A stretch of DNA of 64,000 bases, taken from positions 124,001 to 188,000 of the forward strand of contig JBBHKE010003498.1 of NCBI GenBank assembly GCA_037447655.1, in the 5' to 3' direction. Position numbers and translations under genes: made by a program. The notes below the pieces were generated by a model, which saw nothing but the letters and a program-made list of their open reading frames with translations, was not told the origin of the DNA and did not search any database. This stretch comes from Zygnema cylindricum. Lineage: Eukaryota > Streptophyta > Zygnematophyceae > Zygnematales > Zygnemataceae. Positions 33,978 through 43,848 of this stretch are shown here, in pieces (position 1 is the first letter of the stretch; the number at the start of each line of letters is the position of its first letter).

Positions 33978-36900
33978 ATGACAACTCGTCGGAGTACGAA
34001 AACTGGTCGTTTTTTTAACACTTCCCTCTTGGTCTTAACAATTATTTTTCTATGCAACGGAAAAATGGCGAGAGCATCCTCCGTTCTTGAAGTTACAACT
34101 ATTAAAAGCATTAAATTTAATGAAAATGTAACAAATAATTTAGCTAACAATGACCCAGAAAGAGTCCCAAAGTCTGGCCTGGAAAAATCCGGAGGTGCCG
34201 AGGCGGATAAGACAAAACTGAAGGTCTCCCTGCCCATATTCGCCTATTTGATCTCAGGTGAAAAAAAGAGGTTCTAAATGTGGAGGAAAAAGAGAGAAAA
34301 ACGACGAGAGAAGAGAGAAAGAGAGGAAACAAGAGAGAGGTAGAGGGGATAAAGAGAGTAAAAGAGGGGAGAAGAGGGAGGGAGATATCTCATGGAAATG
34401 GGTTTCGTATTTTATGGAGGGGTGGGGAAAGAGAAGAAAGGGAAAAACTATGAGATATATATATATATATATATATATATAAAGAGATAGGGAGAGGGAG
34501 AGAGAGAGAGGGGGGGAGAGAGTGCGAGGGAAGGAGCGGGGGAGGGAGCAGGAGAGGGTGCGAGAGAGGGATAGAGTAATAAATTAGTGGCCATAACAAA
34601 GGAATAAATTAAAACAAAGGAACAGGAAAAAATACAAAGTACATAAAGACAGCAAGGACAATTGAGGCTGTCGTGAACTTAGGTTCAAGTAGTAAAGAAT
34701 GAACGAGAGAGGGAGAGGGAGAGGGAAAGAGAGAGGAGGAGGGAGAGGGAGAGTTATAGGGAGAGAGAGGGAAAGAGAGGGAGAGTGGTTCAGAGGGAGT
34801 GAGTGTGCGAGGGAGGAAGGGAGAGAGGTGAGGAGGAGAGAGGGAGGAAGGGAGGGAGTGAGAGAGGGAAAGGGAGAGAGGGAGAGGGAGAGGGAGAGAG
34901 GGGAGAGGTAAAGACGGAGGGAGGGAGAGGGGGAGAAGGAGAGGTGGAGAGAGAGAGAGGGAGAGAGAAAGAAAGAGAAAGAAACATTTTTTCCATGCTA
35001 TATACCTAGCAGTCAATCCTTAGAATCAGATTCTTTGCACCTTCGTCCTTAAATTCCTCCATGAGACAAGCATGATCCGCCTTAACACGTGCGACGAGTG
35101 GTAACGCGTTGCCAGGTTCTATCCGAGACGCCGAACGCGTTTTCCGTCTCCTATTGGCCATCTACCATCCTCGAAACGAGTACCTTCTTCACATGGAAGC
35201 GGCGGTCTCATTGGAGGAACGCCGTTGGTTGGAGCGAAGTGTCTCAAATCATCGCCAAATCGCCGCCGTCGGAAATGTGAAAATTGTGGAAAGACCAAAT
35301 CTGCTGACGTACAGAGGGCCGACGATGACTTCGTCGTATCTGCATTGTTTGTCGATCCTGTTGAGGCAAAGGAAGGATTGGGATTGGTTCATAAATTTGA
35401 GCGCGTCGGATTACCCGCTGTTTAGGCAAGATGGTAAGGGATTTGTGAGGGAGTTTTTGGTGGTATTGGGAGGAGGGAAGAGATGGTAAAGTTTATGGGT
35501 GTCGTGTGATTTGTTTTCTTGTTTTTTTGGTTATGATCTTATATTTACCCCTTTTTTGTGCCATAAATTGGATTGTATAACTTTTTTAATTCCATGTAAA
35601 AACTTCTTTTATATATCGACTGACAATTCCCAGACACCATTTTAGTGCTAGCCATATTGAAGTAAGGGATTAATATCATCAAACTAATAACAAAACCTCA
35701 ACTTTATCTGTTAGTAATCATGTCGCTTTTAACTGTTCATTCTCCCTGATATTATTTAGGAGGGGGATGGCAGGAGAGAAAAGAAGAATAGTAAGTTTTT
35801 GAAGAGGGTTGAGAAGGGTGGGGAGAGCGAAGAGTATGTGATTGATATGGATTTTGTTTGATTTTTTTTTGTGTAATTTCCATTTCTTAAGCTACTCTTG
35901 ACAATTCCGAGGCAAGATTTCGGCCATCCACTCTAACTTAACGAAATTAACATCATGGAATTAATTATAATCTCTCTCTTTCTCTCTCTCTGTCCTCCCT
36001 CTCCCTCTCTCTATTTTTTTTTACTTGTGGTTTCTCCCAGATATCATTCATGAGTTTTCAAAAATGCCGCGGGATCGCAACTTTATCCATCATACTTCTA
36101 AATTCTTGTCGATGTATGTAAGAAAGGAATAAATACTTATTGGTATCCGCAATACCAAATTGAAAGGAATCTAAAATTCTACCCATAACGCATTTTTTCA
36201 CAGAATAATCAATAATGATGATTGTGAGCCTGTTGCTTTCACCTTGCGCCAAAAATAGTTCAAAAACCATATTCTTCTAACTTAATTATTTGCAAAGGTT
36301 ACCCTTGTATAACCTTTTGAGTCCATTTCGTTTTTCTTTTATTGCCTAAGAGATTGCTTTCTTCATTTTTCGACAGCTTTTCCATGATTTATTCTCAGAT
36401 GTCATTCATTGAAATTTTCTGGAGAAATTCTAAAATTTGAAGTCAGATTTACTACAATTAATTTAAGAAAACCTAGTAAAGTGGTGATAATTTCCCTCCA
36501 AAAACCCTGAAAACGAAAATTAAACCCCCGAGAGTAATGGGGACAGATAACAGTCAAACGGTCATTCTTTTTTTTTTGTTTTTCTTTGGGGTTCCAGAGA
36601 AACACGAGCCAGACTACTAGTTTTGGACCCAACAATCTATAATAAAACAAAGGAAGACCTCATATTTCTGAACGAAACCCGGGCAGTTCCCACAGCTTTC
36701 ACTCTTTTCAAAGGTAAGTTATTAAAAATTCTAAGCAGAATTGAAAAAAGGGTTCATAACCATCCAATATTCGTGATTTCATAAGAATCTTTCTTGGTAT
36801 AAAAAAAAAGGATTGGAAGGTATGGAAGGCTTATTGTACGAGATTTTGTTTGTTGCCAACTATGAAGAAATATTTTTTTGTCAGAGAAGGTGTGTCACCA

Positions 36901-38501
36901 TTTAACTCTCTTATTATTTAGACTGCTTCCATTCCCTGCTTCCTTTTCCTCTCCTTCCCGGCCATTTCCTTACTTCCCTCTCCTATTTTCACTCCTCTAT
37001 GTGATTTCCCAATTATTTCTCCCTCTGCTTTCCGCTCCCTTTCTGCTCTGTATATGCGATTTTCCACCACCTCTTTCTTTCACATTTCCTCTTATTTCCC
37101 TCTCTCATCCCCCCTCCCTTTCTCATTCTCCTTGGATTTTTACTTCACTCTCTCTCCCCTTACCTTCTCTCAGGTGAAGAATGGGTATATATCATTCCAT
37201 ATTGCTGTCTCCCTGGTCATTCCTCTCTATATGCTTTCCCAAATTCCTCTTTTCATTCCCCTCCCGTTTTTGACCTCTGTGTGTGTTCCCTACTTCCCTC
37301 TCTCTCTGCTTCCCCTCTTTCTTACTCCTCCGAGAGGAGCGTAGGTGCATTCAACTCCCCCTTCCCTCTCTGATTGCTTTCACGATTCACACCCTCTCCT
37401 CCCCTTCCTCCTTCGCACTTTGATGTGGTTTCCCCCTCCCCTCTCCTTCTGGCTCTCACTCTCTCCCTCTTCCCAGGAGAAGCGTGGTTGGTTCTCTCTT
37501 TTCCCCCCTATTCTAACTCCACTATGTGGTTTCCCTCTCCCCTTCCTTCGGAATCCCTCTCTCTCCCTCTTCCCAGGAGAAGCGTGGGTGGTTCTCTCTC
37601 GCGCCTTTTCTGAGTACACAATAATGGGATGGGACAACCTTCCCAGACTCTTGTTAATGTACTTTTCCAATTCCCTCAGTTCCCCAGAAAGTTATTTCCA
37701 AACTGTGGCTTGCAATTCCCTCCATTTCAAAGACACAGTTCTTAACACCGCTATGCGACACGTCGTGTGGGAACCTAATCAGCAGGTAGGACTTAAACCG
37801 TTTTTGTTTCCTTTTCTTTTTATTAGTCTTTTCTATTGTTCTTCCTTTTGGACTATGTATTTCCTATTGGAAGAAAATAAAAGAAAAAATAAATCAATTC
37901 TGATGGTTAAACCTTTGTTTGGATCGTTGTTATTTGCAGCATCCAAAGTATCTTAATACCTCGGATTTTTCCAGTCTAGAAACTTTAGGAATCCCATTTG
38001 CAAGAAAATTTGCACGAGATTCGGAGGTTCTCGATATTATAGACAGGTGAGTTTCTGAAATAATATCTAAAAAATACTTGGCTACAATTTTCTTTCTGCT
38101 AAATGTTTACTCTTTGCCCCAATTTGGATTTACAATGGTGATTAGAGTATTTAGAAATCCGTGCTTTAACTCAAGAGAAGAAAAACCAGTGGAACTCATG
38201 TCGAAGCATTATCCTAGCACTCTTTTTCCTTTCTATAATAAAGTTTCTCATGAAAGTAGCATTTCCCCTTACCTTGCTTCTTTTTTCTGTCTTTGGGTTT
38301 AGGAAATTTCTGAAACGAAAAACGAATCACGTCACACCAGGTGGATGGTGTACCAGGGTAGTAAAAAACGGTGAAATCCTATGTGGAAATATAGGAGATT
38401 CTGAAATTTTGAAACCGTCAAAAAGGGGAGAGAAGCTAAAACAGTATATTTTAGAAATTATGGATCCCAGCTACAAAGCTTCTTGCGAAATTGAACAGTA
38501 A
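33978..38501 (+). CDS. GT14 glycosyltransferase copy A, intact
   Basis: Seven exons: 33978-34257, 35116-35433, 36041-36113, 36598-36713, 37577-37785, 37940-38046, 38303-38501 (stop TAA). All introns are GT-AG and phases agree, giving 433 residues, usual for plant GT14. Residues 12-26 form a type II signal anchor after a basic N terminus, so Golgi membrane location is expected. The Branch domain starts at FAYLISG (about 88-94) and shows LLLAIYHPRN (105-114), DWDWFINLSASDYPL (181-195), MPRDRNFIHHTS, LLVLDPTIY, PTAFTLFKG, MGWDNLPRLLLMYF, SSPESYFQTVACN, FARKF and TPGGWC (C384, C395). The family transfers sugars to glycan side chains; the acceptor is unknown. Start chosen as the first ATG before the anchor, conserved in copy B (MATRSMKDRRFF). 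Introns 1 and 4 carry long purine or pyrimidine tracts. Confidence 0.88.
34300..34985. repeat. GA-rich low-complexity tract with (TA)n, intron 1 of copy A
   Basis: Almost pure purine GAGAGG/GGGAGA sequence with an AT dinucleotide run at about 34454-34481. Open frames across it (Arg/Glu-rich or Ser/Leu/Pro-rich) are composition artefacts. Confidence 0.9.
36950..37576. repeat. CT-rich tract with decoy acceptor, intron 4 of copy A
   Basis: A CTCTCCCTCTTCCCAG segment followed by GAGAAGCGTGGTTGGTTC ends at 37477, exactly 100 bp before the true exon 5 acceptor (37577). It duplicates the acceptor and the first codons of exon 5. Confidence 0.8.
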
Positions 38502-38900
38502 TACGGTTCCCCAGTTTGTATTTTATCGAGAAATTCAAATATGTGACGAGATGTAAAGAATTTCCTCTTCAAATTCCATCATGAAGCACGTTTTATTGAA
38601 AATGGGCAAAGAATTTCAAAGATTTCCTGGTGAATTTCCATAATGAATCACATTATTCAAAATGTGACGAAAATGTTAAGGATTTCATTCAGTGATTCTG
38701 TCATGAAGCCTATTTTATCTAAAATGTGCCGAGATAAAGGATTTCTGAAAACTGTGTCGAGAAAGGTTAGAGATTTCCAATATTGATTCCTTGTGAATTG
38801 CTGAAATGTAAAGGCTGCGGTTTCATTCAGTGGAATAGTGCACTTTGGCGTGGTGTTTTGGGACATGGGAAAGGGATCCCAGCAGTTAGTGGTTTGGGAC
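38502..38900 (+). other. 3' flank of GT14 copy A, duplicated with copy B
   Basis: Similar to 56577-56945: repeated TTCAAAATGNGAYGAAAATG-like words and the GTGAATTGCTGAAATGTAAAG region. This is the presumed 3' UTR and downstream DNA. No clear AATAAA was noted. Confidence 0.5.
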
Positions 38901-39439
38901 ATGGAAAATGTTGTTTTTGTGCTATTATGGGCGATTCTTTCCGGTTCAGACTTACGTACGGTTTCGGTTGTTTTAATAAACCGGATTGTGACGAGGCTGC
39001 CCCGCGATTTCCAGGGTAATATTAATTCTAGGCCAGTGTAGACATGTGCATGGTCCCCATATTAGGCTCCTTAGCGGTGGACATTTTCCACTTAGTTATT
39101 TGGTCATTCGACCACCACTTAGTTGCTTTGTGTGTATTTTCTTAAATAGTCTGAATAGCAGCATTGCAAATTATGATTCATCGATAGAGACAACAAGACA
39201 GAGCTTTACTATTCGGACAATTGTCCACCTTTTTAAAATCTGTATATCCAACTCTTTATAATGAAACTTACATCTGAAAGCATCTGTTTCTAAATCTACT
39301 CATGTGAATGCCCTTATTCTCTTCCCCCTTCTCATATCTATTTCCTACCTCTGTGACTATCTAAGATTAGGCATCTTTGTGACTTTATTCGGTTCGGACA
39401 TGCGAGGTCTTAAGTTTCTTCTCAATTACTCGAAATTGG

Positions 39440-40205
39440 CCGAACCTAAAATTCAAGTTATGGGCCCACGGCCCAATCTAGATAATTTTAAGGGAACGAA
39501 TTATCAATTATCGAGGTGTCGGGCTGAGCCGCCCCTTGAGAAGAGATATTGTTTGGGGATCGTTACCCAAGCAAAAAAGCGCCTGATTCCAGCAGATGCC
39601 AACAACATTAAAGACGATGAGGAAAAGTTGATGGCAGAGTGGGACAAGAAGGAGATCAGAGCTACGAACACATTGGTAAGCGGTCTAATAAACAACCAGC
39701 TTCAAAATGTGACACGATTTAAGACTTCAACAGATATTTGGGAGTCACGGTCGATGACACACAAACTCACGGGGATGACTGCAAGAATGAAGCTCGGAAA
39801 GACTCTTATGACCATACTTTATCAAGATGGAACTACGATGGAGGCGTACACTTCACAATACGCAAACCTCTTAGCCTAAGCCGATGCCGTCGGCATCACA
39901 CTTCCAATGGATACATTCTCATGCTTTCCCTACCCATGGAGTTTAGCCCAATACTCACATGGTAAGATCGAATGGACCCATCCACTTGGTCATGGAACAA
40001 GATGGTTGAAACTCTCCTCAAAGACGAGTCCAACACCCAAATCATGTCAAATCGAGAGTTCACCGCGGAAAGCTTAACATTCGCATCTGCAAAACGCAGG
40101 ATGCAAGCGGTAAGATTTCCAACAAGGACAAGCGAGATAGTCAGAATCGCGATAAGAAAACAGGCAAAAAATGTTTACTATTGCGACAAGCATGGTCCCT
40201 TCATT
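39440..40205 (+). pseudogene. Copia gag fragment
   Basis: The frame carries LDNFKGTNYQLSR, KRLIPADANN, EWDKKEIRATNTLVSGL and FKTSTDIWESRS, a typical copia gag core. It then passes with frameshifts or stops to STWSWNKMVETLLKDE and the start of a zinc knuckle (YYCDKHG). It ends near 40205, where the pogo-like element begins. No LTR, RT or integrase is present. Confidence 0.7.
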
Positions 40206-40219
40206 TCAATCTTCCGAAA

Positions 40220-40560
40220 ATACAACTTGTCGTCGCCTCGATCGGGAGACTCGCGGAATCACTCAACCGGCGACGACATTATGTCGTCGCCGCATAAATG
40301 AAAATAGTGTACATTCAGCGATGACTTCGTTTCGTCGCCTGAACGTTGGACTCCGCGATAATATACAACGGTTGAATTTGGCGTTTCGTCGCCGCAATAT
40401 TGGAACGCCATACAACACGAAACAATGAACGTTCGACGTGAACTTCGTGTCGTCGGCTGAATGTTGGACTTTTCGAATATACATAACGGCGGAATTCGCC
40501 GTTTTGTCGCCGCAATATTGGAACGTCCAAAAACGTTGTTCGAACAAGGGTTTCATGACG
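40220..40560. repeat. GTCGTCGCC palindromes at 5' end of element
   Basis: Contains GGCGACGACAT-T-ATGTCGTCGCC, a perfect 11-bp-arm palindrome at 40269-40291. Two diverged repeats each hold TTCGTCGCC, TGAACGTTGGACT-like sequence and TCGCCGCAATATTGGAACG (about 40339-40409 and 40445-40535). Confidence 0.75.
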
Positions 40561-40722
40561 TCGCCAGCTATACAATATTTGTAAGTATTTATCAAACGAA
40601 TCCGCCCCTCATATGGATTAAAGTTGTGAGACCCCTCTTCTCTCTCTGTCTGTCGTTATCTTGTTCCACTATTTTGCATTGGCGTTCCATTTTTTTTCCA
40701 CTCACGTGAAAAGCAGCCCCAT

Positions 40723-42280
40723 GGATGGCGGCAAGCGACCGAACAAACGACTACGTAGCTATGTACTACAATATAATCGATTTCCTCCCTTGAAAATTAG
40801 TCGACTCGCAAATCGCCGGCACCGTGGAGAGAGGGACGAGATACCAACGGACGTGGAAACAATGGAGGAGTCACATATAGAGGTACAATTACATGAAGGG
40901 CTACAAAGGGGAAGGGGGGTGGCGGAAAAGTTAGTGAGGGAAGGGAATACAAGTGAGGAGGAAACAAATAAAAAGTTTGTAAAAGACCAAAAAGGGGCAT
41001 CGAATGAGGAAGGAGATGGAGAAAAAGAGGTTGGAGGAGAAAAGGTGATAGAGGAAGAGGGTGGAAAAGAAGAGGATTTAACGAATGTAGTAGAAAAGCA
41101 AAAAGAGGTTGAAGGAGAAAGGGTGATAGAGGAAGAGGGTGTAAAGGAAGGTGTTTTAGCGGGCGTGGTAGGAGAGGAAAAAGGGAAATCGGATGAGGAG
41201 GGAAGTGATAATGGATTAGAAAATGAGGTTGGAGGAGAAAGGGTGATAGAGGAAGAGGGTGTAAAGGAAGGTGTTTTAGCGGGCGTGGTAGGAGAGGAAA
41301 AAGGGGCATCGGATGAGGAGGGAAATGAAAATGATGGTGAACAAGAGGTTCGAGGGAAAAGGAAAGGAAGGAAGAAGGGTAGGGTGGTGTCATCGCCCGA
41401 GGGAGATGATCAACAATTAGATAGAATCCAAGGGGAAAAAAAAAGGGGAAGATGATGAGGATTATGTCCCAACGCGTTCCGGGGATGACGAACGTATCGT
41501 GGACGGAAGCAACCCAACCGAGGAGGAAAAATCGCCCGAACAAATTGACCCTTCAGACATTCGGGTGACAAAGTTTGTGGGGGAAGCCTCAACCGAGGAT
41601 GATCAGTGTTCGGAAAGCTCCGATAGACGGAAAGAAAACGACTTCGTAAGTGATGATGAGGTTGTCATGCAACCTCCTTCACCGAACCGGGAAAGAGCCC
41701 TCGTTTTGGCTCTTACGGGCCAATTTGGGCCCATTCAACCGGCCCCATACCCTGTAGAGGAGCCGGATTTGTATTTTCCGTCTCCCACCGAGGAGGAGGA
41801 AATGGATAGTTTCCGGCCAAGCGCCTCTCATTACATTCCCGTGCACGAATTGCCAGAGCATTAGAGGTACGGCGAACCACGCCCCATTGATCCATTGAGA
41901 AACCCTTTCCCGGAAATGTTTGATATCCCTCCCAACGTACCGGCTCATCCTACTTGGGTTTTCATAGAGGGAGAAGATAGAGGGTCAAACTTTGCGTACA
42001 TCCGGCATTTCCAACCCGACGACCAACAATTCACGTGGATTGTTCGGGAAGGTAATGGCTATTTCATTGATGTACCACTGTTGCTTCGACATTGCACCAT
42101 CCACAGGACCCTCGATTATACACCGTCCTCCGAAATGCTCATAAAACTCCCGAACTAAAAGTGTTGAGAAAGGTCCCCGGTAAAATTTTGCATAAATTTC
42201 GCAATAATGTAGTAAGGCGTGCTTTTTTATGGGAAGTGCCGAGAGTGGTACCGGTAAACCCTCCTCCCCTCCCACCGGAG
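40723..42280 (+). pseudogene. ORF1 of pogo-like element (plus copy), first part
   Basis: Starts MDGGKRPNKRLRSYV. An acidic region follows with 40-residue tandem repeats (41108-41227, 41228-41347). A run of nine A's near 41436-41444 shifts the frame: the reading continues as DDEDYVPTRSGDDERIVDG, matching the minus copy. A TAG at 41862-41864 (after PVHELPEH) is shared with the minus copy. Beyond it lie RYGEPRPIDP, AHPTWVFIEGEDRG, FTWIVREGNGYFIDVPLLL, then a second frameshift near 42090 and HHPQDPRLYTVLRNAH. It is cut at 42280 by a solo LTR. The protein has no recognised family. Confidence 0.65.
41030..41347 (+). repeat. 120-bp (40-residue) coding tandem repeat in ORF1
   Basis: Two near-identical 120-bp units (41108-41227, 41228-41347), preceded by a shorter 78-bp unit (41030-41107), encode GERVIEEEGVKEGVLAGVVG and related acidic sequence. 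The period is a multiple of three, so the frame is kept. Confidence 0.9.
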
Positions 42281-43343
42281 TGTTAAAATGTGTGTATTTT
42301 CTAGGTCTGTATTTGTCTACTGTATGTCAAATGGTGTGGGTTCCTCCATACTTGTTGTAGTCATAATGGTGTGGGTTCCTCCATACTTGTTGTAGTCATT
42401 AGAGAAACAGAGATAGTGTTGAAAAAGGTTTTTTATATTTATATATTTTGTTTTGACAGTCTATGGTGTCATTAAAGTCCTCATACTTGTCGTAGTCACT
42501 GAGGACTCAAAGACAAGCCATGGCTGCCTTACACAGTCACACAGGAAGATAGACAAAGGTAGCATGAGGCTAGCAAATCTTAGGCGCCAACACCAGGATT
42601 TGAACCCAAGCGCTGCAGGATGTCAACGGACAGCGTAGCCGTGCGCCTTCTCCCTTAGGCCTTAATGAAACGCTAAGATCGTGGGGTATCATATTTATAT
42701 AAACATAAACGTAGTAACATACGAAACGAACATGAACTGAACCACACGAAATACTAGACCGCACAAAACGACATTTAACTTCCAACGAGCGAAATCAAAT
42801 GTCGGTTTCAAATCGGACGGCTCACGGTGGAGCCGCCACACCGGCGTAGACATTTGGCGGTTTATTAGCTAAATGTCGGCGGATGACAAATGGCACAACA
42901 TGAGTGGAAAGCAGACATTACAGGGAGAGCGAATATGGCTCAAGAATCGACAAATGTCAGCAAGACCGCCATGCCGTACCATGACCGTACAAGAAGTACA
43001 GCGCCACCGGAACCTTGTTGCACTTTACCCTCATATAATTGGTTGGGTACAGTAGTAGTAGGGGGTTATGAGAGAGAGTCAGAGTTTTTGTTTGCCAGGG
43101 TGGCGGTATTTTTAAGGGAAAGTCAAAGTGGGGAATGCTGTCTAAAACACATATTCTAAATTTCCATTCTATGGGGGAACTGAGCACACAGAACGTCTTC
43201 TTTCACAGGTGTTTAGCTGTATTGGGGTTCTGACTATCAAAGAGTCAGTCATCTGGGTTTATATCAACTTGGAGTTGGCACTATCTAGATAAACTTATTT
43301 GGATCTGCGATTTCTTTGGGGGAATGGAGCCCATGGAGTTACA
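42281..43343 (+). mobile_element. Solo LTR, complete, 5-bp TSD CGGAG
   Basis: A 1063-bp unit starts TGTTAAAATGTG and ends GGAGTTACA, with the exact target duplication CGGAG at 42276-42280 and 43344-43348. Removing the unit and one CGGAG restores the ORF1 reading ...PPLPPEVEDLQHLVVELSRQ. Near 42328-42397 a unit of about 35 bp (GTGTGGGTTCCTCCATAC) is duplicated. The minus strand has a B-box GGGTTCAAATCCT (complement of 42594-42606). Confidence 0.85.
42594..42650 (-). other. tRNA-like A/B-box module inside solo LTR
   Basis: On the minus strand GCACGGCTACGCTG (A-box-like) is followed about 25 bp later by GGGTTCAAATCCTGG (B-box). It corresponds to the module at 3738-3785. Confidence 0.4.
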
Positions 43344-43348
43344 CGGAG

Positions 43349-43530
43349 GTAGAGGATCTTCAACACCTAGTTGTGGAGCTCAGTCGACAAGTTGCAGAGC
43401 AAAGAGATCAATTAAGACATGTTCGGCGAATTGTGGCAAATCTTACTCAAGAGATGAACAAAACAAAAAAAATGGAATATAGAGGGGTGGTGACCATAGC
43501 CGGTGAGTTGGTGAAGAAGTTGCCTGGTCG
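43349..43530 (+). pseudogene. ORF1 C-terminal coiled-coil exon
   Basis: Encodes EDLQHLVVELSRQVAEQRDQ and LRHVRRIVANLTQEMNK, a heptad-like coiled coil matching LIIAALTQQVAAQQEQIRA of the minus copy. It ends at a GTAAGC donor at 43531. It may mediate oligomerisation (inference). Confidence 0.6.
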
Positions 43531-43848
43531 GTAAGCTTTTCTTCATGCCTAATCTTCCAAACCCATTTTTGGTATATTTTTGTATGATTGCTCGTCATAA
43601 TAATGGTTAATCAAAATAATGTAATCATATTTTTTTTTTGGTTAATCATAAAACGCTGGTTGAACAACGACATTATCTTGTCGCTGAATCGGAGAAGACA
43701 TATTGTCCAAACTGAACCAAGGTCGACAAATTCTCGTTGCTGAGACGGCAAAAACACACAAAAAGTCTTGCTTTCATATTATTTCTTCATGTTATTTACT
43801 AACCCTATTTTTAATATGATGTTTTTTAATTTTTCTCCTCATCTACAG
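43531..43848 (+). other. Intron of pogo-like element with GTCGC motifs
   Basis: GTAAGC...CTACAG, 318 bp, at the same position as the 448-bp intron of the minus copy. It contains CGACATTATCTTGTCGCTG and related words, the same motif class as the element's ends. Confidence 0.6.

Noticed and set aside
34258-35016. Long Arg/Glu-rich and Ser/Pro/Leu-rich open frames on both strands
   Set aside because: They follow a purine-only tract in a GT14 intron; composition keeps all frames open.
35434-37576. Single long intron between GT14 exons 2 and 5 (five-exon model)
   Set aside because: The product would lack about 60 conserved residues. Two small exons (36041-36113, 36598-36713) with correct phases supply them and are conserved in B and C.
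40797-41543. 248-codon minus-strand frame
   Set aside because: It is the complement of the acidic repeat-rich ORF1, which has protein similarity to the other copy; the minus frame is Pro/Leu/His low complexity.
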